The notes under the pieces are model-generated. The model saw only the letters and a list, made by a program, of their open reading frames with translations. It had not been told where the DNA came from and made no database searches. A program made the translations under genes and the position numbers. From CADEED01 sp036677145 (GTDB taxonomy: Bacteria; Pseudomonadota; Gammaproteobacteria; Steroidobacterales; Steroidobacteraceae), in the NCBI GenBank assembly GCA_036677145.1, contig JAKFFF010000053.1:22783-86782 (forward strand): a stretch of 64,000 nucleotides of DNA. Reading direction: 5' to 3'. Below, piece by piece: positions 1 to 7,133 of the stretch (position 1 is the first letter of the stretch; every line of letters starts with the position of its first letter).

Positions 1-157
1 GTGAATTTCCGCCGTATCCGGTAACCCAGGCCTGACAGCCTTCATCGAACAGTCACCCGCGCGACATTCGAGCGACACGCAGAAGTCCCAAGGTGAGCGG
101 GCGATCGGCCTCGCGGTCATCGCTTATTCCACTCACCGTTTTCAATTGGGGACAGCA

Positions 158-1609
158 ATGAGCAATCCTTCGGATAAACACGCCGGCAGTGCGCCGGAAC
201 AGTCGGCGGGGATGAACCGGCGCTCCTTCTTCAAAGGTGGCGTGGCGGGCGCCGCCACGATTTCCTTCGGCGCGCTGCTGGCGCGCCGCGCCGAGGCCGT
301 CGAACTTCCTTACTCGGACGATTACGGTCCCGTCGCGCCGGTCAACGACGACGCCACGGGCTTGCCGCTGATCGCGCTGCCGGCCGGCTTCCGGTATCGC
401 ACGTTCGGATGGCGCGGCCAGTTGATGGAAGACGGCGTGCTGACGCCCGGCGCGCATGACGGCATGGACGTGGTTTCAAACAAGGGCGGCGAGATCGTCC
501 TGGTCCGCAATCACGAGCTCGGCAGCGGCAGCGGCGCCAATCCGTTCATCGCGCGCGCCGGCTACAACAACGCCAACGGGCGCGGCGGCACGACCACCCT
601 CGGCTTCGACACGGTGAACGGACGTTTCTCCGGTCACTTCGGTTCGTTGAGCGGCACGGTCACCAATTGCGCCGGCGGCCGCACACCCTGGGGCTCGTGG
701 ATCACCTGCGAGGAAACCGGATACACCTCGCCCGCGGGGATTCGTCATGGCTGGTGTTTCGACGTTCCCGGTCATGGCACGGCGACAGCCGAGCCGCTGA
801 CCGCGATGGGCCGCTTCTCGCACGAAGCGATCGCGGTCGACGAAGGCACCGGCAACATCTACGAGACCGAGGACGCGACGCCCGGTGGTTTCTACAAGTT
901 CGTGCCGAAGCAGTACGGCAATCCCGCGGCCGGCGGCAGCCTGTACGCGCTCAAGGTCAAGGACGAGGCTAACTACAATTTCAGCGGCCTCGGCAACGTC
1001 TACGTGGACTATCCGAACGGCGCGACCTGGGAAGTGGAATGGGTGCCGGTCACCGATCCGGAAGCGCTCACGGGCCGCGCGTACAACTCGGCGCCGGGAC
1101 GCGCATCGTTCGCGCGGCCCGAGGGCGCCTACTTCGACAGCGGCAAAATCTACTTCGTCTGCACCAGCGGCGGCGTCGCGCGCCAGGGGCAGGTGTTCGA
1201 ATACGATCCGCGCCGCGAGATCCTGACGATCGTCTTCAACTCGGCGGGCGGGGGCACGAGCAACCTCGAATGCAACAACCCCGACAACATCGCGGTCAGC
1301 AATCGCGGCGGCATCATCCTGTGCGAAGACGGCGGCAACAACATCCAGCGGATGCGGGGACTGTCGCAGAACGGCAAGACCTTCATCTTCGCCGAGAACC
1401 GCATGAACCTGACGGCGGCGAACATCGCGCAGGTGGATGAGTCGGTCAACAAGAGCCGCGGCGGCATCGTCGCCAACGTCGCGCCGGGCAATTACTCCGG
1501 CATCGAGTGGGCGGGCGCGTGTTTCCACGGAAAGTGGATGTTCGTCAACATCCAGACGCCGGGCATCACGTTCGCGATCACCGGGCCGTGGGACAACGGC
1601 TCGTTGTAA
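158..1609 (+). CDS. Tat-exported PhoX-like phosphatase (DUF839 family)
   Basis: The protein is 483 residues. A twin-arginine signal (NRRSFFKGG, about residues 20-28) is followed by a hydrophobic stretch ending near ARRAEA, so it should be exported folded. The body matches the DUF839/PhoX family of secreted calcium-dependent phosphatases: ETEDATPGGFYKF and the late CNNPDNIAVSNRGGIILCED are typical of these beta-propeller proteins. The ATG at 158 is preferred because GGGGA sits about 6 bases upstream; an in-frame TTG at 146 has no such site. The protein probably releases phosphate from esters in the periplasm, but many DUF839 members are unassayed, so the substrate is open. No partner gene is adjacent, and a strong terminator follows. 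Confidence 0.85.
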   Translation: MSNPSDKHAGSAPEQSAGMNRRSFFKGGVAGAATISFGALLARRAEAVELPYSDDYGPVAPVNDDATGLPLIALPAGFRYRTFGWRGQLMEDGVLTPGAHDGMDVVSNKGGEIVLVRNHELGSGSGANPFIARAGYNNANGRGGTTTLGFDTVNGRFSGHFGSLSGTVTNCAGGRTPWGSWITCEETGYTSPAGIRHGWCFDVPGHGTATAEPLTAMGRFSHEAIAVDEGTGNIYETEDATPGGFYKFVPKQYGNPAAGGSLYALKVKDEANYNFSGLGNVYVDYPNGATWEVEWVPVTDPEALTGRAYNSAPGRASFARPEGAYFDSGKIYFVCTSGGVARQGQVFEYDPRREILTIVFNSAGGGTSNLECNNPDNIAVSNRGGIILCEDGGNNIQRMRGLSQNGKTFIFAENRMNLTAANIAQVDESVNKSRGGIVANVAPGNYSGIEWAGACFHGKWMFVNIQTPGITFAITGPWDNGSL

Positions 1610-1632
1610 CTCCGGACAGGTAGATAGACGCG

Positions 1633-1661
1633 GCCCCGCCGGGAAACCGGCGGGGCTTTTT
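1633..1661 (+). terminator. Rho-independent terminator after the PhoX-like gene
   Basis: A perfect 10-bp stem (GCCCCGCCGG / CCGGCGGGGC) with a GAAA loop is followed by TTTTT. It lies 24 bases after the stop codon and isolates this gene from the M48 protease. Confidence 0.9.
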
Positions 1662-1782
1662 ACCGCCTGCATGGCGGCGCCGGCAAGGAACCGGCGTGGT
1701 TTCCGCGCGGCTCGCCGCGGCCCCTGCACTCCCGCGGCCGATCCGGGGTATAAAAGCGCCTGGTATCGGACAGGGGGTCGTC

Positions 1783-3372
1783 ATGTTCCTGGCAAACACA
1801 ACACGGCTGGCGCGCGTCGCGGCGGCGCTCGGTGTATTCACGCTGCTCGGCGCCTGCGGCGTCAACCCCGTTACCGGCAAGAAAGAGATCCAGTTCGTCT
1901 CCGAGGCGCAGGAGCTCAAGATCGGCGAGACCAACTACGCGCCGACGCGGCAGGGCGAGGGCGGCGACCTGACGGTGCTCCCGGAGCTGACCACCTACGT
2001 GAACAGCGTCGGGCAGAAACTCGCGGCGGTCGCGGATCGCAAGCTGCCGTACGAATTCGTGGTGCTGAACAATTCGGTGCCCAATGCCTGGGCGCTGCCT
2101 GGCGGCAAGATCGCGATCAACCGCGGATTGCTCACCGAATTGCAGAATGAAGCCGAGCTCGCCGCGGTGCTCGGCCACGAGATCGTGCACGCCGCCGCGC
2201 GGCACGGCGCCAAGGCGCAGGAGCGCGGCACGTTGATGCAGGTCGGAATGATGGCCGCGCAGGTCGGCGCGGCCATGGGCGACGTCGATCCGAACATCGC
2301 GAACCTCGCATTGGGTGGCGCCGGCGCCGGACTGCAGATGATCCAGATGAAATACGGCCGCGACCACGAACTCGAGAGCGACGAATACGGCATGAAATAC
2401 ATGAAGCTCGCGGGGTACGACCCGTGGGGCGCGGTGACACTGCAGGAAACCTTCGTGCGGCTGTCGCAGGCCGGCGGGCAGAAGGAACAGAACTGGCTCG
2501 AAGGGCTGTTTGCGTCTCATCCGCCCTCGCAGGAACGCGTCGACAGGAACCGCGTGATGGCGGACAAGCTCGGGCGCGGTGGCCAGATGGGTGTCGAATC
2601 CTTCGCGGCCGCGACGAAGCAGTTGCGCCAGATGAAGCCTGCCTACGACAAGTACGACAAGGCGATGGCGGCGGCGCAGAAGAAGGATTTCGCGACGGCG
2701 AAAACTCTGGCCGGCGAGGCCGCGAAGGCGATCCCCAACGAAGGCAGCTTCCAGGTGTTCCTCGGACAGGTCGCGCTCGCGGAGAAGCAGCCGCAGGCCG
2801 CGGCGGGTTACTACGACAAGGCGATGCGGCTGAGCCCCAACTACTTTGCCTCGTACCTCGGCGCCGGCGTCGCGCAGGCCCAATTAGGCGACAAGCAGAA
2901 GGCGGAGCAGTACCTCACCCGCAGCGCGGAGCTGCTACCGACCGCGCCCGCCGCGTACTACCTCGGCAACATCGCGCGCGATCGCGGCGATGCCGAATCG
3001 GCGCGGAAGTATTACCAGGCGGCCGCGAGTTCCAACAGTGCGATCGGACAGGCCGCCGCGGCGGAATTCACCAAGATGGACCTGCCGCAAAACCCCGGCA
3101 ATTACGTCGCGGCCGGCGGCCAGTTCGATGCGCAGGGGCGGCTGATGGTCGTCGTGCAGAATCGTTCGCGCGTGCCGCTAAACGCGATCCAGGTCACGCC
3201 GGTGATCGTCGACGCCACGGGCCGCGTCGTGCAGCAGGGCAGCCCCGTGTTGATCAGCGCCGTCGTGAAGCCGGGCGAGCAGGCGGCCGCGCCGAGCGGA
3301 ATCGCGAATGTTACGCAGGAGCAACTGCAGACATTGCGTTTCCGGGTCGACGCGGCGAAGGTCGCGGAGTGA
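1783..3372 (+). CDS. M48 family metalloprotease lipoprotein with TPR-like region
   Basis: The protein is 529 residues. It begins with a lipoprotein signal (LLGAC, lipidated Cys near residue 25), so it should be anchored in the envelope. The zinc motif HEIVH lies near residue 132 and the third ligand is in HELESDEYG near residue 197, the layout of M48 (Ste24/BepA-like) peptidases. From about residue 270 helical repeats resemble TPRs (AAGYYDKAMRLSPNYFASYL), as in BepA. The likely role is quality control or assembly of outer-membrane proteins. The ATG at 1783 follows GGGGG and starts exactly at the signal peptide; an upstream in-frame start would precede it with an unrelated Pro/Ala-rich segment. 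The C-terminal 80 residues look like an added beta domain. Confidence 0.88.
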   Translation: MFLANTTRLARVAAALGVFTLLGACGVNPVTGKKEIQFVSEAQELKIGETNYAPTRQGEGGDLTVLPELTTYVNSVGQKLAAVADRKLPYEFVVLNNSVPNAWALPGGKIAINRGLLTELQNEAELAAVLGHEIVHAAARHGAKAQERGTLMQVGMMAAQVGAAMGDVDPNIANLALGGAGAGLQMIQMKYGRDHELESDEYGMKYMKLAGYDPWGAVTLQETFVRLSQAGGQKEQNWLEGLFASHPPSQERVDRNRVMADKLGRGGQMGVESFAAATKQLRQMKPAYDKYDKAMAAAQKKDFATAKTLAGEAAKAIPNEGSFQVFLGQVALAEKQPQAAAGYYDKAMRLSPNYFASYLGAGVAQAQLGDKQKAEQYLTRSAELLPTAPAAYYLGNIARDRGDAESARKYYQAAASSNSAIGQAAAAEFTKMDLPQNPGNYVAAGGQFDAQGRLMVVVQNRSRVPLNAIQVTPVIVDATGRVVQQGSPVLISAVVKPGEQAAAPSGIANVTQEQLQTLRFRVDAAKVAE

Positions 3373-3381
3373 GCTGCGAAA

Positions 3382-4080
3382 TCAGTCGCGCGACGAGATG
3401 AGCAGGCGCAACACGTACCAGAACATCAGCACGATCGACGAGAACAGCGCGAGCGCGGCGCCAACGTAACGATCTTCCGGATAGTGATGCAGGATGTTCG
3501 AGGTGTCGTACAGCACCGCGGCGCCGGCGAAGCCGATCATCGCGACCGAGAACCACGTGCCGAGCTGGAAGCCGAACAGCACCGAGCCTGCGATGGCGAC
3601 GAGGGCCAGGATGCCGGCCCAGACGAGGATGCCGCGCATGAACGAGAAGTCCTTGCGCGTGATGAACGCGACCGCGGTCAGGCCGATGACTCCAAACAGC
3701 GTGATGAACACCGCGCTCTCGATGATGCCGGCCTGCAGCGTCGCCGCGATCAGCAGCAGCGGCGCGAAGATGACGGCCTGCGCGATCACGAAGGCCGCCA
3801 GCGCCAGGTACTGCAGGGGTTTCGATTCCAGGTTGTGCGCGACGTGTGTCGCGAGCCAGCCGACCAGCATCAGCGCGCCGATGATCACCAGCCAGTTGAA
3901 GCTGAGAATCCACTGCGACAGTGCAACGACTCGACCCGTGCTGAACAGCCACATCTCGATGGCCGTGAACAGGAGGATGGCCGCGGCGACGTGACTGTAA
4001 GTTCTGGTGATGAATTTGGCGCGCGCGTCGGTCGTGAGCTCCGAAACGGGGGTCAGGCCGGGAAGGGTCTGCTCTTGCAT
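3382..4080 (-). CDS. Bax inhibitor-1/YccA family membrane protein
   Basis: The protein is 232 residues with about seven predicted membrane segments and the family-typical end (GFAGAAVLYDTSNILHHYP, then a last helix). The short hydrophilic N-terminus fits bacterial BI-1/YccA proteins. Family members modulate FtsH-type proteolysis or membrane ion leak; which applies here cannot be told. A GGAG motif lies 5-6 bases before the ATG. It is convergent with the M48 gene, with nine bases between stop codons. Confidence 0.88.
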   Translation of the reverse strand: MQEQTLPGLTPVSELTTDARAKFITRTYSHVAAAILLFTAIEMWLFSTGRVVALSQWILSFNWLVIIGALMLVGWLATHVAHNLESKPLQYLALAAFVIAQAVIFAPLLLIAATLQAGIIESAVFITLFGVIGLTAVAFITRKDFSFMRGILVWAGILALVAIAGSVLFGFQLGTWFSVAMIGFAGAAVLYDTSNILHHYPEDRYVGAALALFSSIVLMFWYVLRLLISSRD

Positions 4081-4174
4081 GGTCGCTCCGAAGGGTGATG
4101 TACGAGACCGGCGCCGATTCTAACAACAGCCGCGTCGACCCCTGTATGCATCGGATTTATCTGGCTTTTCTGAT

Positions 4175-4669
4175 CTAGTCGTTGAATTGGATAACTCCTC
4201 TCAGGTTCTGGACGGGTGTCGGGCCGCGAATGAGATCCAGGATCCCGAGGCACAAAACGACGGCAATGAGGTACGCGAAGAACAAACCGGCTTCTCTCGC
4301 AGGCCGCCGAGCCGGCGCTTGGCTTGCGCTTGCCGTGCGCGCGGATCGATGCACGAAGACCACCAAACTCACGATGAATGCGGTCGCCCGCGATATGGGC
4401 AACCATGCTCGCGGCGAAATTGAGATTGCCAAGGCTGCCTCGATGACTTTGTAGATCACGCAGGCGTACGTCAGGTATCGAGCGCTCTTGAATCCACGAA
4501 TCAGCGCGTAGGTAGTCACGAGCAGCAGAAACGGCCCGATCGACAGAACCGCGCGTATCTCGCCTGGCAAATCAAATGGGCCTGAATACGTCAATTGCCA
4601 AAGAGCGAGTGTGCCCAAGACGAACAACACGGCGATCGCGACATAGCGTCCGATTCGCAAGTAGTTCAT
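4175..4669 (-). CDS. Hypothetical four-helix membrane protein
   Basis: The protein is 164 residues with about four hydrophobic helices and a basic loop between helices 3 and 4 (HRSARTASASQAPARRPARE). I do not recognise the family. The start is taken as the ATG at 4669 because its first bases overlap the stop of the preceding 72-residue gene (ATGA), a translational-coupling arrangement. It is the last gene of a three-gene overlapping unit. Confidence 0.6.
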   Translation of the reverse strand: MNYLRIGRYVAIAVLFVLGTLALWQLTYSGPFDLPGEIRAVLSIGPFLLLVTTYALIRGFKSARYLTYACVIYKVIEAALAISISPRAWLPISRATAFIVSLVVFVHRSARTASASQAPARRPAREAGLFFAYLIAVVLCLGILDLIRGPTPVQNLRGVIQFND

Positions 4670-4884
4670 GCCCGGGTTCGCACGAGGACGCCGCCGACTT
4701 TGTAGCGACACCAGCGGTACGCGGAATGCCCGAACAGCACCATGCCGAAAATGATGGGGCCCCACGCCAGGAGCCTGTAATTCGCATCGCCATGTCGCGC
4801 GGCATGGCCGGTGACCCAGGTCGCGAATATGCCGCCGGCGAGCCACAAGACTCGGAACAACATGCCCCGACGAGACTTTGCCAT
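4666..4884 (-). CDS. Small hypothetical membrane protein
   Basis: A 72-residue protein with two likely membrane helices (LFRVLWLAGGIFATWVTG and LLAWGPIIFGMVLFGHSAY) and a basic N- and C-terminus. Family unknown. Its start codon overlaps the upstream gene's stop (TGATG) and its stop overlaps the downstream start (ATGA); overlaps on both sides support it as a real gene despite its size. Confidence 0.55.
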   Translation of the reverse strand: MAKSRRGMLFRVLWLAGGIFATWVTGHAARHGDANYRLLAWGPIIFGMVLFGHSAYRWCRYKVGGVLVRTRA

Positions 4885-5120
4885 CAGCTGTTCACGACCC
4901 TCGGTAGTTTGTCGTCGGCCACCCAGTGCATTTGGTGTTGCAGTCGGCCGTTTTCGCTTCCGACGATTGTTTGCGCGTCGTCGGTCGGAAGCTCGACCTG
5001 ATCGACCAGGAAACGGACGAGTCGCTCGGGATCGGCGCCCTCGACCAGATCGAAGAACACGGCTGAGGCGAGCGAACCTGGATCGATATCCCCGGGGTTC
5101 GCGAACTTTTCTACGTGCAT
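4884..5120 (-). CDS. Small acidic soluble hypothetical protein
   Basis: A 78-residue acidic protein without membrane segments (FFDLVEGADPERLVRFLVDQ). No family recognised. It is the first gene of the overlapping set 4175-5120; its TGA shares bases with the next ATG. GGA lies about 9 bases before the start. It begins 40 bases after the end of the S9 peptidase gene on the same strand, so read-through from the receptor/peptidase operon is possible. Confidence 0.5.
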   Translation of the reverse strand: MHVEKFANPGDIDPGSLASAVFFDLVEGADPERLVRFLVDQVELPTDDAQTIVGSENGRLQHQMHWVADDKLPRVVNS

Positions 5121-5159
5121 GTCATGGATTCCAAGATAGATATGCGAGGGCGGGGCGCA

Positions 5160-7133
5160 TCACTTGAGCCAGCGCCCGAACCACTCGAGGTTGCTGCGCA
5201 TGCGATGCACGAGGTAGCTAGGCACGTCGATCTCGTGATTCTGACCCGGATAGACGATCAGTTTCGTCGGCACGCCGCGTGTCTTGAGCACCTGGTACAT
5301 CTGCTCCGTGCCGACGCAGGGTACGTTGTCATCGTCGGCCGCGCACTGGAACAGGGTCGGCGCGGTGATGCGCTCCGGATGCAGGAACGGATAGGCGATC
5401 TTTCGCCACGTGTCGAAGTTTTCCCAGGGTGCGCCCAGTTCGTACAGGTATTCGCGCGAATACATGTCGACACCGAATGTCGCCAGCGCGTTCGCCACGC
5501 CGGCGCCGGAGACCGCCGCCTTGATCCGCGGATCGCTCGCGATCATGTAATCGGTGAGGATGCCGCCGTAGCTCCAGCCGAACACGCCGATGCGCGCGGG
5601 ATCCGCGATGCCGCTGTCGATGACGTGTGTGATGCCGGCGCTGATGTCCTGCGCATCGAGGTTGCCCCAGTCGGCATAGATGGCGCGCGAGAATTCGAAA
5701 CCGCGGCCGGAGGAACCGCGCGGATTGGGCGACAGCACCGCGTAGCCGGCCGCCGCGTACAGGCGGGTCGAAAGATCGAACTCGTGACTGTGCTGGTAGA
5801 CCGGGCCGCCGTGCAGGTACACCAAGAGTGGATAACGCCGCGCGGGATCGTGATCCGGCGGCAACGTGAGATGGCCGTGGATCTCGACATCGCCACTCTT
5901 GAACGACACGTCGCGGACTTCACCCTGGGCGCGGCTTTCCGTCCAGGCGTTGTGATGCGTGAGCCGGCGCCGCCCATCTACCGCGAAGAGCTCGGCGGGT
6001 GAACCAACATCACTCTCGAGCACGACGATGCGGCCATTCGGCGCGACGGCGAAGCCGGCGCCGAAGCGCTTGCCGGAGGTCAGGTACTCGATGTTCCCGC
6101 CCGCGGGATCGATGCGCGCGAGCCAGGTATCCATGTCGTGTTCGATCAGCGAGACGATCGAGCCATCCGGCGCGAACTTCGGGTAGTAGAACCAACGGTC
6201 GATGCGCGCGGGGCGAGTCACTTCGCCGGTAGTGAGGTCGGCCACCGCGAGCTGCGCGGTCGCATAGTAGATCCACTTGCTGTCGCCGCCTTCGAGCCAC
6301 AGCAGGCGACGGGAATCCGGCGACCAGGACGGACGGGCGTACCAATCCGGATCGTCATCGGGCCCGCTCGACGTGCTGATCCTCCGGGCCTCGGTCGAGT
6401 CGATCCGCTGCACGAAAATTTCGTAGTTGGAATCGTGGTCGGTCGCGCCGCGTTCCTTCGCGGTGTAGGCGAGCGAGAGACCGTCGGGCGACCAGGCTGG
6501 GTGCCAGTGATCGCGTTGACCTCGTGTCAGCTGCCGGGCCGCGCCGCTGGCGAGGTCGACGATGAAGACCTGCTGCGTACGATCATCGAGATAACCTTTC
6601 CCGTCGCTCTTGAAGTGGAAGCGCTCGGTCTCGATGGGCGGCGGGATCTCGGACTTGCTGCCGACATGGAGTCCGACCTCGGCGACCACGACCGCTTGTT
6701 TGCCATCCGGTGACAGGTCGAAATCGCTGATGCCGCCGGAAATCTTCGTGACCTGCCGCGCACGGCCGCCGTTCGCGGGAATGCGCCACAACTGGGTCGA
6801 TTCATCCTTGGCGGCGTCGCTGAGAAAAAACACCGACTTTCCGTCGTGCGAATAACCCGGCTGCCACTCGCTGACCTTCGGAGTATCGGTGAGCTGCCGG
6901 GGCGCGCCCGCACTCCACGGCACGGACCACAGGTCGCTCGTGTTCTGGTCGTGTTTCGCATCATTACGCGCGACGCTGTAGACGATGCGCTCGCCGGACG
7001 GCGAAAAGGAGGGCTCGGCCACCGTCGCCAGTAGATAGTAGTCGTCGAGCACGAACGGCGTCGCGCCGGGCGCGCCGAAGGACGGGCAGGCGGCCAGCGC
7101 CAGCCCGGCGAGCATCCAGTGCATTTTTCTCAT
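5160..7133 (-). CDS. Secreted S9 family prolyl-oligopeptidase-like peptidase
   Basis: The protein is 657 residues with an N-terminal signal peptide (WMLAGLALAACPSFG). Residues 30-400 form a WD40-like/PD40 propeller (repeated SPDG, APDG, SPSGERI blocks). The C-terminal alpha/beta hydrolase has the nucleophile in GWSYGG (Ser near 520), the acid in CAADDDNVP (near 600) and the His in GQNHEI (near 632), the S9C acylaminoacyl-peptidase layout. It should cleave short peptides in the periplasm. Its ATG overlaps the stop of the TonB receptor gene (ATGA), so the two are translated together and probably share a peptide substrate. Confidence 0.9.
   Translation of the reverse strand: MRKMHWMLAGLALAACPSFGAPGATPFVLDDYYLLATVAEPSFSPSGERIVYSVARNDAKHDQNTSDLWSVPWSAGAPRQLTDTPKVSEWQPGYSHDGKSVFFLSDAAKDESTQLWRIPANGGRARQVTKISGGISDFDLSPDGKQAVVVAEVGLHVGSKSEIPPPIETERFHFKSDGKGYLDDRTQQVFIVDLASGAARQLTRGQRDHWHPAWSPDGLSLAYTAKERGATDHDSNYEIFVQRIDSTEARRISTSSGPDDDPDWYARPSWSPDSRRLLWLEGGDSKWIYYATAQLAVADLTTGEVTRPARIDRWFYYPKFAPDGSIVSLIEHDMDTWLARIDPAGGNIEYLTSGKRFGAGFAVAPNGRIVVLESDVGSPAELFAVDGRRRLTHHNAWTESRAQGEVRDVSFKSGDVEIHGHLTLPPDHDPARRYPLLVYLHGGPVYQHSHEFDLSTRLYAAAGYAVLSPNPRGSSGRGFEFSRAIYADWGNLDAQDISAGITHVIDSGIADPARIGVFGWSYGGILTDYMIASDPRIKAAVSGAGVANALATFGVDMYSREYLYELGAPWENFDTWRKIAYPFLHPERITAPTLFQCAADDDNVPCVGTEQMYQVLKTRGVPTKLIVYPGQNHEIDVPSYLVHRMRSNLEWFGRWLK

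Noticed and set aside
476..1729. A 417-residue minus-strand open frame opposite the PhoX-like gene
   Set aside because: Arg/Ala-rich antisense translation of a well-supported gene, with no ribosome site or family motif; typical of GC-rich DNA.
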